In this document: positions 1 through 15,238 of the stretch, one piece after another
Numbering within the stretch: the first letter of the stretch is position 1
Layout of the letters: each line of letters opens with the position of its first letter
Program-made: the position numbers and the translations under genes
The notes under the pieces: generated by a model
The model's input: the letters and a program-made list of their open reading frames with translations, nothing else
The model's database searches: none
Told to the model about the DNA's origin: nothing
Origin: Punctularia strigosozonata HHB-11173 SS5
Lineage: Eukaryota > Basidiomycota > Agaricomycetes > Corticiales > Punctulariaceae
Length of the DNA: 64,000 bases
Direction of reading: 5' to 3'
Assembly (NCBI RefSeq): GCF_000264995.1
Contig: NW_006767449.1
Coordinates: forward strand, 261,403 to 325,402

Positions 1-268
1 ATCGGCCGTAGAGAATTTTGACACCCTGCGCACGCATGGATTCGAGCGTCGCAGCGACATCCGGATCGGAGGGCTCCTCGGCCTCGACCTCCATGGGGGC
101 GGTCTTGTAGCTGAGCGGGCCGATGAGGCAGTATCTGTCGCCGAATTCCTGGACGGTGACGGGGACCTTCGTTTTGATGACGGTGTAGATGCCGCCGACC
201 TTGTTGGCGACCTCCCAGGCGCACTCGAAGAGGAGGGGATTGCGAACGTCGCGCTTTTGATCGGACAT
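1..268 (-). CDS. GSY1: Glycogen synthase, N-terminal part (gene runs off the window)
   Basis: Transfers glucose from UDP-glucose to growing glycogen in the cytosol. Only the first 89 codons are visible, reading leftward from the ATG at 268. The peptide begins [19 protein letters not shown] and continues through the segment [15 protein letters not shown], the N-terminal UDP-glucose-binding region of the eukaryotic glycogen synthase family (GT3), followed by GDRYCLIGP. These segments are highly conserved from yeast Gsy1/Gsy2 to animals, so the assignment is firm although the catalytic C-terminal half is outside. No intron is seen in this stretch. The start has no upstream in-frame alternative that resembles the family, and MSD...NPLLFE is a typical beginning. 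Confidence 0.9.
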   Translation of the reverse strand, partial: MSDQKRDVRNPLLFECAWEVANKVGGIYTVIKTKVPVTVQEFGDRYCLIGPLSYKTAPMEVEAEEPSDPDVAATLESMRAQGVKILYGR

Positions 269-859
269 GGTGAAGTGCGACGGCGAGGATGGGGTACGTG
301 GTGGGCGAGTTGATTGAGAGATATACCGTATACGCGTCCGGGTGTGTCGATGACGTCGGGAAACCCACGTGATTTACCCGATCGTGGATGAGAGCGGCGG
401 TTTGCCCCGTGGGGAATGCTCGTATCCGTTCGCGAAGCTCACCCGGGATCCCGCGCGGCTCGGTGTATTCCCGTATCTTGCAACTATCTCGACCATCTCT
501 TGCCCTAAGGGAGCGTGCCCGGGCAACATGTAGGGCTCTGCACGTCTCCCGACGCACGCTCAACGGCACGTCATCATCACCCCCATGGCACGTTCCTGCT
601 CCTCCGGTCCGTGTGCGGAGCTCCCGAGCGGGAAACCTCCCAAGGAGACCGCCGCGAATATTCTCACCCCAGACTTCAGAGCCAAGAAAAATGCAACCGT
701 AAACTGTCTCATAAGTATATGTCACTGCTGTTCCTGAGGATTATGCACCGGCAACTACTCGTGAGTTAAGAAGATGCTCATGCAAGTCAGAAGATCGGTT
801 CATGCGACCGGCTAAGGCAGTCGCCCGGATCTTCTCCGGCACATCTTCCTAATATCAAC
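269..859. promoter_or_regulatory. Intergenic region upstream of glycogen synthase
   Basis: No supported gene. This is the 5' flank of the leftward glycogen synthase gene and the 3' flank of the leftward TMEM19-like gene. Small open frames on the plus strand (388-769) have no recognisable content and overlap each other in different frames. No clear TATA box or repeat was seen. Confidence 0.4.
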
Positions 860-2048
860 TCAGGCTAGCTTTGCTAGCACGAGGGACGTGAGCAAAGACG
901 AGACGAGATTGACCTTACGACGCATCATCAGTAACAGAAGTAGCGAGGAAATGATCGACATCACCTGGTTATTCGTCAAGAGGCCAATCCCGCTGACGAC
1001 TTTGACGTCGTCCGAGGAAGTCTTCGCGAGTTTGGAGTGGTCCGACAGGATCTTGTTCAGCGACTTGGAGTAGCGCGTGCGCTGCACTGTGGCCCCCAGG
1101 AAAGAGTCCATCTAGAACGACGTATCAGCGCTCACTTGGAATGGCCATCGACAACGATATGAAACCGCGTACAAGGCTCCCCAAGCCCCCGGCGAGAAAG
1201 CCCCATGTGAGCAACTGAGTTGCATGAGTGGTCCAACCCCGCCGGCAAGCAGGCACTTCGATCAGCATCGACGCCAGCAGTGTGAGACCCATGATCGATC
1301 CGCCTGCCACCGACGCGAGGGTGCCCATCGTAGACATAGCACCATTCGTACCGGGAGGAACCGACTGGTGCAGAAATGTTAGTTCAATTGTTCGCGCACT
1401 GGGTGAAACAGAAGTGCCTTGAACGTGGTTACGAGCCTCGGGCGCGACTTCGAGAGGATACCAAGCTCAGACGCGAGCGTATCCCCGAGGCAACACGCAA
1501 AATGCCTAGCTGGGCGGAGAGCACACAGTGAACATACATAACATCCGCGAAAAAACCACTCTGTCTACATACCCTAGGGTGCCGAACAACAAAGCCCTGC
1601 TAAGACCATTTGCGACGTCGGAACTAACAGGACACCACTCCTCCGGCTTGTACGCGACCTTCCCCGGCTTCACCCCGATTACCCTGCCCAATGGGTCTGA
1701 TAACCCTCCCAGCCATCCCGGAGCGAAAGAGCTCGCCCAGACCGTCGCGCACACCAGCGCACTCCCGGAGTTACACAAGACCTGCATCCAGTCCCGGTAC
1801 CCCGCATCTTCGTAGCCCTCTTCGTAGCTTCGCTTCAGCGCCTTGCCGACCTTGGTAGCACGCGAACCGACGAGGTAGAATACAATCAGGGACGTGCCGA
1901 AGGCGCGCAACGGCGGCGCAAAAGTCAGGAATCCGACGAGGAAGGCCGCAAACGCGCCCGAGGGCGAGAGCGAGCGTTTGCGGAGGCCGTGCAGAGAGAG
2001 CAGCGACGCTATCCCGAAGGGTAGATAGAGGTGAGATGGGACAGACAT
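860..2048 (-). CDS. TMEM19-like integral membrane protein (DUF92 family)
   Basis: Four exons (2048-1573, 1505-1418, 1364-1173, 1111-860) give 335 residues in a continuous frame. The family (DUF92; human TMEM19, plant VTE6-like) is multi-pass; plant VTE6 is a phytyl-phosphate kinase, but the fungal role is unknown. Family landmarks: SPSGAFAAFLVGFLTF near the N-terminus, HFACCLGDTLASELGIL at the second junction, SKSRPRLVTTF then VPPGTNG, GGLGSL, and LGATVQ in the last exon. The third junction needs an AAG|GCACTT donor (intron 1365-1417, GC-AG): it gives exactly the spacing seen in human TMEM19, has a CTAAC branch site and a CACCAG acceptor. I chose the ATG at 2048 because the hydrophobic start MSVPSHLYLPFG fits the family; an open frame continues upstream to 2162 without similarity. 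Confidence 0.85.
1365..1417 (-). other. GC-AG intron in the TMEM19-like gene
   Basis: 53-nt intron read on the minus strand with donor AAG|GCACTT, a GAACTAAC branch region and acceptor CACCAG. Splicing here joins TTFK to SVPPGTNG, matching the spacing of the same segment in human TMEM19; the nearest upstream GT would delete conserved residues. Confidence 0.7.
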
Positions 2049-2283
2049 GATGAGAGGAAGCAAGCACTGCCACGGCCCGACGGGGTATGGAGATGATCTA
2101 CAGTCTACAAGACGCTCAGCGGCCGCTCGGTCTTTTCGCATTAGGCATTTTATTTGTAACACCGAGCATGACTAGAGTGTCGAAAAGTATGTACATTGGT
2201 AGGATAGCAGATTTCTAAGGTAATTTTGAATTGGTGGATTCTCGGATCGTGTTCGAGCACGTAGATGAGGATACAAATCCGTT

Positions 2284-3702
2284 TCAAGCTTCGCTCTGGG
2301 TGGCCTCTGTACCGTGAAGGTTCCATTTGCCGAAGAGTAAGCTGAGGGAGCATTTTAAGTCAATGCGTTGGAAGTCGTGAGCGATCGTGTGTACTACGCA
2401 CTCGAAGGCGGCCATGATGGTCCATTTGCGGTTGTCCGCCTCAGGGAAAACAAGCGACCGCGGGCCGTAGAATACCTGTTCAGAAATCAGCATGATGTAG
2501 TGAGGTGCCGGTGTATCGCGCATGTAAAAATATAACCTCGTCGTCGACTTCGTCAGGCTTCCGCGGCAGACAGTGAAGGAATTTCCAGCCGGATTTGGCA
2601 CCGCCCTCCTTACAGAGAGCTTCGGTAACCTGTCGAAGGACGATTATTGCGGACCATGTACGCAGTGAAATGTTTTCCATACCTGATACCCTTGGAAGTC
2701 CTTCAAGCGCTGGGCCTTCTCAGCCTCTTGTCCCATGGATATCCTTCGGAATGCGTGAGCACCGAGCCCCGGCAAAATCTGACTTGCGGACTCGCCATGT
2801 ATCAGTAACGACAACATCTGCACCGTGGACAGCTTCGCGAGGATCACTACCCCACCAGATGTCCTTGTCGCACCCGAGCTCCTTGACGCGATCCCAAACT
2901 GGGGTAGGGCACTGGTAGGCGAGCTGAGCGGGTGTAGCAACACGGATCTGTGGATACGGTGTCAACAACAGACACATGCGGGACACTGCACTACGCTTGC
3001 CTTGTGGCCGAATCGCGGATAAGTCACAAGCATATCATGCAAGATGTTGGTTGAATCGCCCAGCCATGTAATGGTGAGAGGTCGCAATTCAGGGAGCGGT
3101 TTGTAGGCACCCTTTCCTTCAACGGCAGTTTCCGGTGCTGGCGCATCAGAGGTGAACAGATGAGCATGTTCATGCAACGTCAGCAAGTCCGCGAGAATCT
3201 GGGTCGGATGCCAGAGAGAGGACAGAGCATTGAGCACGGGCACCGGGGAATATCGTGCCAATTCCTGGAGGCGTATGTTGAGCGCGTTTTCAGCCTTGTT
3301 ATAGTACGCAGAAAACAGCACCTCGATTTCTGCATGGTCCCCTACGCGAGCGAAGATGCCTTGACACATTCCTCCGATGACACGAGCCGTATCGCGGGCA
3401 GACTCGTTCACACCCAGTTGAATATCATCCCTGCCCAAAAATAGCGCCCTTCCTCCGAGCAGCGTAGCGGCCGTCTCCGCGCTCACGCGAGTACGCGTGC
3501 TCCGTTTCGAGAAAAGGAGGGCAATGGACTTGTTGAACAAGGATTGAGACGGCATCTTGAGTGGCTTCCGGCGCGAGGATTTGCCCGTTTGCTGAGGCGC
3601 CAACCATGGCAAAGAAACTTGCTTCAGAGTATGTGAATGAGTGAGTACACGAGTGATTGCAGGTGTAGAGAGGTCTGCCAGTGTCATGAGATGAGGTGGC
3701 AT
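2284..3702 (-). CDS. ARG3: Ornithine carbamoyltransferase (arginine biosynthesis)
   Basis: Makes citrulline from ornithine and carbamoyl phosphate. Six exons (3702-3001, 2947-2796, 2743-2683, 2629-2537, 2475-2402, 2341-2284) total 1,140 nt, 379 residues. Signatures in order: [10 protein letters not shown], the carbamoyl-phosphate loop [44 protein letters not shown], and the ornithine/catalytic [15 protein letters not shown]; the C-terminus ends [12 protein letters not shown] as in fungal enzymes. Two introns are GC-AG (2948-3000, donor AAG|GCAAGC; 2744-2795, donor ATG|GCGAGT); both are forced by alignment to the conserved segments. No clear mitochondrial presequence precedes MPPHLM in frame (a TGA lies just upstream), so either the protein starts here and is cytosolic, as in budding yeast, or a small upstream exon was missed. 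A 63-nt in-frame segment after HTLKQ could be an optional intron. Confidence 0.92.
2744..3000 (-). other. Pair of GC-AG introns in the ornithine carbamoyltransferase gene
   Basis: Two introns of this gene use GC donors. Intron 2948-3000 (53 nt) has AAG|GCAAGC, a near-perfect match to U1 apart from the C; intron 2744-2795 (52 nt) has ATG|GCGAGT and acceptor CGAAG. Each restores the conserved protein exactly (RFGHK-IRVATP and TDTW-ISMGQE). The exon between them runs 2947-2796. Confidence 0.75.
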
Positions 3703-3979
3703 GACTATGGCCGTTGTGAACGTCGGAGGAGAAAGTTGAAGTCACCGAACTGGTCGATCTTGATTCCTCCGATCCATGAATCGCGATCGAGTCATTTCGC
3801 GTCATTCGATTATATACATAAGTACATAAGTATTCATAGGGAACGAGTTCCAGAGAGCAGTACACACAATAGTCGATCGTAAGGTGAAGCGATTTGTCCG
3901 AAGTGAATAAACAACGTGTAGGAATACACCAGACGGAATGCAAGGTACGTAAGAATCACGGAAGACGAATGATCGCCAG

Positions 3980-9257
<5,278 letters not shown>

Positions 9258-10960
9258 ATGCGGGCTATACTTCATTTTGTACTATGGACGATTCTCTGGG
9301 TGGGTTGGACGTGGGCGGACAACACCATCGTGCCTGTGCCGTTCCACTGGGGATTCTCAGATAAAGTGCGCTTATCCAACGTCATTCAATTCCTCCTCGA
9401 GTCGTTCTGATGTTTTATTAGTCGGTATCCACTCAGTTATTCGAGTGCTCATCCCGGGGCATTTCACTACTGCCTCTGAACTCGAGCGACCCTAAACCGT
9501 ATTACCTTGGTACACCCCCGTACTACCTCACCGCAGCGGAGATCGGCGGAACACCTACGACACAGATGATTGGCACTAATTCCAGCAATCTGACGTGGAC
9601 TGTGACACACAAAGCTGGTGCGTCAAACTGCCGTGACGACTTGCATGCGTGATACCGACGCATGCCTGCAGGGACGAAATTGCTTCTAGCAGTTTGGGAC
9701 TCGCTTGGAAATACAGGCGGAGTAGGTTCCGCCATGTATACCGTGCAGTCTGGGCACTCGAGCAGCTGCATTCCTCCTCCTCCCTCCACCCCGCAAGTCC
9801 AGATAAGTTCAAAAATCTCAGACGGTCACAAGTTGAAGACGTGCGAGGCGTGGGATCTGGATATTGTGGCCAATGGAGCCGGTCGTGCGTTCAAACTGCT
9901 ATGGTTTAGCGGGCTAAACTCACGCCCTATGGCCAACCGTACACAGCCTTCAATGTCAGCCTTATTGCGGCAGGTACTGGCGTCACGAACGTGACGATGA
10001 GCACGGGGGACACGTTGCTTCAGTACATCAACCGAACTCCGCCAGACGTGAACGTCGCGGCTGTGGTGGTCGATGCGTACGATGCCCCGCTCACTGCATG
10101 AATGTTGTCTGATTGTATTCTCCTACAGTAACGGGAACTTCGGATCCGGCACGCCATGGGTCCTGACGACAGGATCGCGTGACAACGATTGCGCAGGCCT
10201 GATTACACAATCTCTGTCTGCAACCCAGGCACAACAATTAGAAGCGGGGGAGGGTCAACATCAGCATCGATCCCTTGCTCTCGGTTTGGGGATCACACTA
10301 CCTCTCCTGGCTCTGTTTGGTGCTGTAGGGGCTTGGTGGTGGTATAGGCGCCGACGGGCGCTGGGACAGACGTCAGACTCCGAAAAGCAGTTTGGTGGAA
10401 ACAGGGGCTTCGAAAAGCTTGTAACCCCGGTGGTGCTTCCAGTGTCACTCAGTACCGACTTTTCGCCAGCGCAGATGGTGGCCATAACAGGCGGGCTGTA
10501 CTCGACCCCACAAAGCCTCCATTCTCCATCGTCGTCCGTGATATCCGGTCCACTGGACCTGATGGCACGTCCTTCCATCACCACCTCCCGGTCCACTCTC
10601 GCCACGCTTTCCGATGGTGGTTCGCTTGCCCCGTCTCCGGTGCTTCCCAGACGCACCACGTCCGTGAACTCGCCATCCCCGCTGACGATGAGTACTCGGC
10701 AGCGCAAAGCTTTGGAAGCGAATGCCCGCAGGCCAGCACGTTCTGCGACTGCGCTGGGAATAGGGTCTTCTTCCGAGCCCATCCGTCCTCCGGCGCGATC
10801 AGCCTCCGCGTTGCCGAGCTCAGTACGCCCTACCCGACCTCGGCAACAAAGCTTGGAGCCAATCCTGGACGATTCACTTGCGGAAGGTCCAGTGATCCAA
10901 CACCAGGATGGGGGAGCACTTCCTGAACTTCCGCCGCCGTATGCAGATCGTCGAGCCTGA
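9258..10960 (+). CDS. Single-pass membrane glycoprotein with PPPY-containing tail
   Basis: Five exons (9258-9365, 9437-9617, 9672-9865, 9910-10076, 10129-10960) give 493 residues. The start MRAILHFVLWTILWVGWTWA is a signal peptide, cleavage likely after TWA. The ectodomain (to about residue 260) has several NxS/T sites and paired Cys; it contains PPYYLTAAEIGGTP and a repeated layout (SLGNTGGVGS ... DANGNFGSGTP) suggesting two similar extracellular modules. A transmembrane helix at about 263-286 is followed by WWWYRRRRA. The cytoplasmic tail is Ser/Pro-rich and ends with LPPPYADRRA, a PPxY motif of the kind bound by WW domains of Rsp5-type ubiquitin ligases. I recall similar architecture in many Agaricomycete proteins of unknown role. 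The 44-nt intron 9866-9909 has a weak GTGGCC donor; frame and similarity support it. Confidence 0.72.
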
Positions 10961-11204
10961 GATGCCCGTCAGCTTCCATGTATACATATCTTGCAGTCAT
11001 TGCAGAAGGTACTTCCGCAAGAATAATTGCATCAATATGTACAGTACGCCCCATACTCAAGTAGTAATTTTCTTGCTGTTGCTTTTATTCTTCGTATCGC
11101 GTCTAAGCATATATTGGCGAGGAGAGCGTGGGAAACATAGGAGGTGCGTAAACGCGTCGCGCTTGCGCGTCCAAGGGCTACGCATCTCCTGTAATCCGAC
11201 AGCT

Positions 11205-12279
11205 ATGGACCACTTTCCAACGAACTGGGGACGCCCGGTAGGTCATGGACGGAACTCTTTTGCTGTCCTTGATTGACAGGGGTACAGCGCCACGATGGTT
11301 TCGACGCATACGCAACGTACCCAATCCACCAGCGACCCCAGAATGGCCACAAGGATGTATTCGCGGATGGCGTTCAGCGGACTCAGTGCGTGTCATGTCG
11401 CCTGCTCTTATGGCATATGTAATAACTGCTGCTACAGACAGCCCATAGTAACTGGCACCAGTGTGCTTGCTATCAAATACAAGGATGGCATTATGATGGC
11501 TGCCGACAACCTTGGTATGATCTCACTGATACCTTCTACCATTCTGCTGACACGAGTCGAACTATGAAAGCATCATACGGTTCTCTTGCTCGGTTCAAGG
11601 ATGTCCAACGTCTACACTCCATAGGCAACTACACCGTTCTTGGCGCCGGCGGAGACATGTCCGACTTCCAATACATCCAATCCATCCTCGATGATCTCGT
11701 CATCGAGGAGTTCACGGCTGGCGACGGCCATGACCTCGGCCCAGCAGAGATTCACGAATACTTGGCTCAAGTTATGTACGCGCGCCGCAGCAAGATCAAC
11801 CCGCTCTGGAACTCGTTGCTCGTTGGTGGGTTCAAGGATGGCAAGAGGTAACGTATAGTCAAATATCACGGCCTGTAGTTCCCGCGTTTTCAACTGCTTG
11901 GTCAGGTTTCTGGCATATGTTGATCTGCTTGGAACTACGTACTCGGCTTCAACCCTTGCAACTGGGTACGGCTCCTATATAGCGCAACCCTTACTTCGCA
12001 AGGCCGTGGAAGGCAAAGAAGATGATTTAACGGAGGAGGAGGCGCTCAAGATCATCGAAGACAGTATGCGTGTCCTATTCTACCGTGACGCCCGCAGCTT
12101 GAACAAGGTAATTATTCTACATACTTTTTCGCGTAGTCGTTCGCTGATGTCATCTCTCCGTGCAGTACCAAGTTGCTACCATCACTGCGAAAGGCGTATC
12201 CATTTCGGAATCACGGAGTCTCGATACTCAGTGGTCGTTCGCGGAAGGCATTCGTGGTTACGGCGCACAGACCCAGTGA
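11205..12279 (+). CDS. PRE4: 20S proteasome subunit beta-7 (PSMB4/Pre4)
   Basis: Non-catalytic beta subunit of the 20S proteasome core. Six exons (11205-11237, 11288-11385, 11438-11514, 11571-11847, 11906-12107, 12166-12279) give 266 residues. After a short propeptide region (MDHFPTNWGRP ... QRTQ) the mature-type N-terminus QPIVTGTSVLAIKYKDG appears, followed by MMAADNLASYGSLARF, GGDMSDFQ, the acidic stretch and LLGTTYSASTLATGYG, all hallmarks of PSMB4. The family keeps the Thr but lacks the full catalytic set, as expected here. The first two junctions were chosen by frame: donor GTAGGT at 11238 and acceptor TACAG at 11287 give the family start GRPR. A short pyrimidine-poor spacer of 244 bp separates it from the upstream membrane-protein gene in the same orientation, so it has its own promoter. 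Confidence 0.93.
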
Positions 12280-12815
12280 ATTTTGTGTTGTATTATATGT
12301 TATCGACGATCTGCTTGAGTCGAGCGTCCATCCCCGGTGATGCCTCACGAATTGTACGGCATAATTGCCCAAACCCTCGCGTCCAAGCTTGCTATCGGTG
12401 ATCGACCACTCAGTAGAAACGATCACCTAGCCGCTGTCCCACGTTCAAGACAGGAAACGACGCAGCACCTGTGTAGTACTCCCGCATGTCTTCCTGGCAT
12501 TGGACGACTTGCAATGGATGCGGAATGAACAGCCATGCATGTGCATCCCAAGGGGGCCTATGCAAGAGTAACAATCTGTACAAGTAGTATACCCAGGAAT
12601 CCACGATAGCGACGGCAAGAAACGATACTAATGAATGTTATGATACGCGGCACCCATCCACACATAGCACCCTGAGGGACTTGGTTGTTATTCCGTCTAT
12701 GCCCCAACATTCAAATGTCACTGAAAGAGTCAGACGAGTCTCTTATATAGACCCTCGCGTACCAAGATGCCCGATCAATCATTCCTCGTGAATAGACGAT
12801 GCCTTCTCCAGCTCT
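12280..12815. other. Convergent 3' intergenic region
   Basis: Lies between the stops of the proteasome subunit gene (+) and the GT69 gene (-). Short open frames on both strands show no recognisable content. Presumably both 3' UTRs and terminators; no specific motif was resolved. Confidence 0.4.
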
Positions 12816-14940
12816 TCATGGATCGAGAAACCAAGCCGGCGCTGTGTCTTTGTTGCTTTTCTCCCTCCGGTGGACCTGGATGTCCCTGGTCAGCGGATCT
12901 TCACATCACCTACGTACAACTGAGGAAACGCACCTCTGTTCCTGGCATACGAAAGAACTAGGCGCGCCTTCCCAGTCCTCAAGCACATACTTACCCCTAC
13001 TCAGGCCGCCTTCGTCTTGCTCCTCCGGTCCTCCAAACAAGTCGAGAGCAAGTTGTGTATGACTCACTCCCGCGTAGGTCGTAACACATCGCGGATTGAC
13101 CAGTATCCTCGCGGGCCTGAAGACGTTGTTCGGGATACTGAGCTTGCCCTGGTATTCCTCCCACTCATCTTCGTCCCCTTCGCCCTCCGTGGCGTCCTCA
13201 TCTTCGGTTTCAGGCATGGCATCGAAGTCGGAGCCGACATTCGCATCTTCATGTGCTTGCTTATCCTTCCGCAAATCCGCCGCATCCTCCCTGACCTCGT
13301 CAGTGTCCCCTTCCCCGCCGCCCACAACGCCGCCCACTTTCTGCTCCGGCTTCACAAATGGCTTTTTCTCGATGGGCGCTGCATCCGGCTCCCCGTCCAT
13401 CAACAGTTCCTCATCCACCTGTTCAACCTGTCTCCTTGCCTTGGCCTTCTTGCCGTTATTCCGGCTTCTATCCTTCCTACGCGCAGCCTCAATCTCCGCG
13501 TCGACGTCGCGCATGCCCTCCTGCGCCTGATGAACCCATAGATCCCGGCAGAAGTACGCCTGACTGGAATCGAGGCACGGCGCGGCGGGATCACGTTGGG
13601 GCGGTCCGCCCAAGACGGCCTCCGTTGCGTTGAAGAAATCCTCGCCATACCGATACGAAATGCCCTCGTAGTAGCTCTGCGCAGGGTCGACGACGTGCGT
13701 CCCAGACTCGCAGCAGAAGACTTGGAAGGGAAGGTGTTGTGCGTAGCGCTCGCTACCGACCTTGTCGCGCGGCGGGCCGGCATCGGGCTTGGAGGACGAC
13801 TTTGACTGACGGAATTGGTCTCCGTCGATATCTCTTGTCCTCCATCTGCATTGGCCAGATATCAGTGATTTTCGAAAAACGGAAATAGGTATATACAGAC
13901 TCACCGGTCAGAGAAGATATAAAATCCATTATGTTCTGCCCAGTCCATCCCGCACACCATCGCCGCGTCATTCGCAAGACTGACTTTGATTGTCTCGAGG
14001 ATGTCATTGGGACAGGTGAAGCCCTTGAGCCAGATGACTCTGTGGAACTTGACGTCCCTTCTTTGGTAAAGCTCGCGTAGCGGTTCGAGCGCAAGATTGC
14101 GCATGTGCGCCTCCTCGGCAGGATAGTACGCAGCAGCGGGGTCGACAGTCATTCCTGGAACACGACGGATGCGAAATGGCACGCCAAGGAGGGTGAGTAC
14201 AGCCTCGCAAAGATCGGTCAGTGTTTCGGTGGAGTCGGTCGATGAATAGTCGAGCATTGAGACGAAGACATTCTGCGTGCCGAGTCGCTTCGCAAGCTGG
14301 ACGATGACCGCGAGCTGGTCAACGAGGAAGTGATCCGCCGAATGGATGACGATAGCGATGTAGTACAGGCGGTCTGACCGCGCGAGGTCATCCCACGAGT
14401 CAGACAGAGCGCTGTTCTTGTTTTGTCCGAAAGGGCGGGACAGCGTCGGACAAAGTGCGGCAACCCAACCATTGAGGGAGAGGAGTTGTTCAATGGAGCG
14501 CAGGACGCCTTGGGCGTCCATCTGAGATGTTTCCTCGCTGGTGATGCTGCATACGCGAGTAACCCGTCGACCATTCGTGAGCACCAGCGCCGCTTCACAA
14601 ACACGTATGCACAGGGGACTCACTAAGGCATTTCATATCGCTGCCAGAAGTCAAGGTAGCCATCCCTGACTTCCTTGTCCAACATATCTTCCCTCTCGTC
14701 CCGTCCCAACCTGACCTGCAGGAACTTGTGCCTCTGGACATCCAACGCGCCGCCGGCTCCTGTGAGGCCGCCAACGCCTGCCACCCTTATCTTGTCCAGA
14801 TAATTTTGCTCCCTAATTTCCAAGTCATCTTGGCCGCTGCTTGAAGAAGATGTATATATAACGAGTAGTCTCGCGACAATAGCGAGGCCGACGATATATG
14901 CGACCCGGGTCAGGCTTCGGCGGCGAAACGACAAGGCCAT
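12816..14940 (-). CDS. CAP59/CMT1-type alpha-1,3-mannosyltransferase (GT69)
   Basis: Type II membrane glycosyltransferase of the family that includes Cryptococcus CAP59 and CMT1; acts in the secretory pathway, acceptor unknown here. Four exons (14940-14624, 14537-13905, 13845-12934, 12885-12816) give 643 residues. A basic N-terminus and one membrane anchor (about residues 12-30) are followed by a stem, then the catalytic domain: IAIVIHSADHFLVDQLAVIVQLA, FVSMLDYSSTDST, VPFRIRRVPGMT, FHRVIWLKGFTCPNDILETI, CGMDWAEHNGFYIFSDRWRTRDIDG, then PFQVFCCESG and NPRCVTTYAGVSH. An acidic, Glu-rich insert of about 120 residues (roughly 480-600) sits before the last motif and is unusual in length. A perfect GTAAGT inside exon 3 (about 12,990) is not used, because the read-through DWEGAPSSFVCQEQRD matches the family ending. 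Confidence 0.85.
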
Positions 14941-15238
14941 GGGTTGTGGCTGTGTCAGAGTGCCCTCCGGAGTCGGGACCCGCCAAAGCGCCAGATTCTG
15001 TGATGTCTCATTATACCAGGAATGATATTCTTCAGTCGCTCTATCTGTTTGCGCTGTCAAATATCTGGTATCCCGTTCACTCCGCGCAATACTCACGACT
15101 GTCCACGGCTCACCTGGACCGTCGCTGGCTTTTCAATAAGTCACATGATCCTGACGACATTGAGACGCCCGAGTGTTAATTCTGTAATACGGCCTGTTCG
15201 ATTCCAGATCTTCTTCTAACAGCGTGCTCTGCGATAAT
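14941..15238. promoter_or_regulatory. Shared divergent promoter, GT69 / DPH2
   Basis: 298 bp between two divergent start codons. Contains an ATTCC-rich, mixed-composition sequence without a recognised operator; must hold both core promoters and 5' UTRs. Confidence 0.45.

Noticed and set aside
388-769. Two overlapping plus-strand open frames upstream of glycogen synthase
   Set aside because: No recognisable sequence, different frames overlapping, located in a promoter region; typical chance frames in GC-rich DNA.
3425-3943. 172-codon frame overlapping the ornithine carbamoyltransferase exon on the same strand
   Set aside because: Out of frame with a firmly identified enzyme exon; low-complexity Ser/His/Thr composition suggests chance.
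12985-12996. Perfect GTAAGT donor near the end of the GT69 gene
   Set aside because: Using it would remove WEGAPSSFVCQE, which fits the family ending; the later GTGCGT donor at 12933 closes the frame properly.
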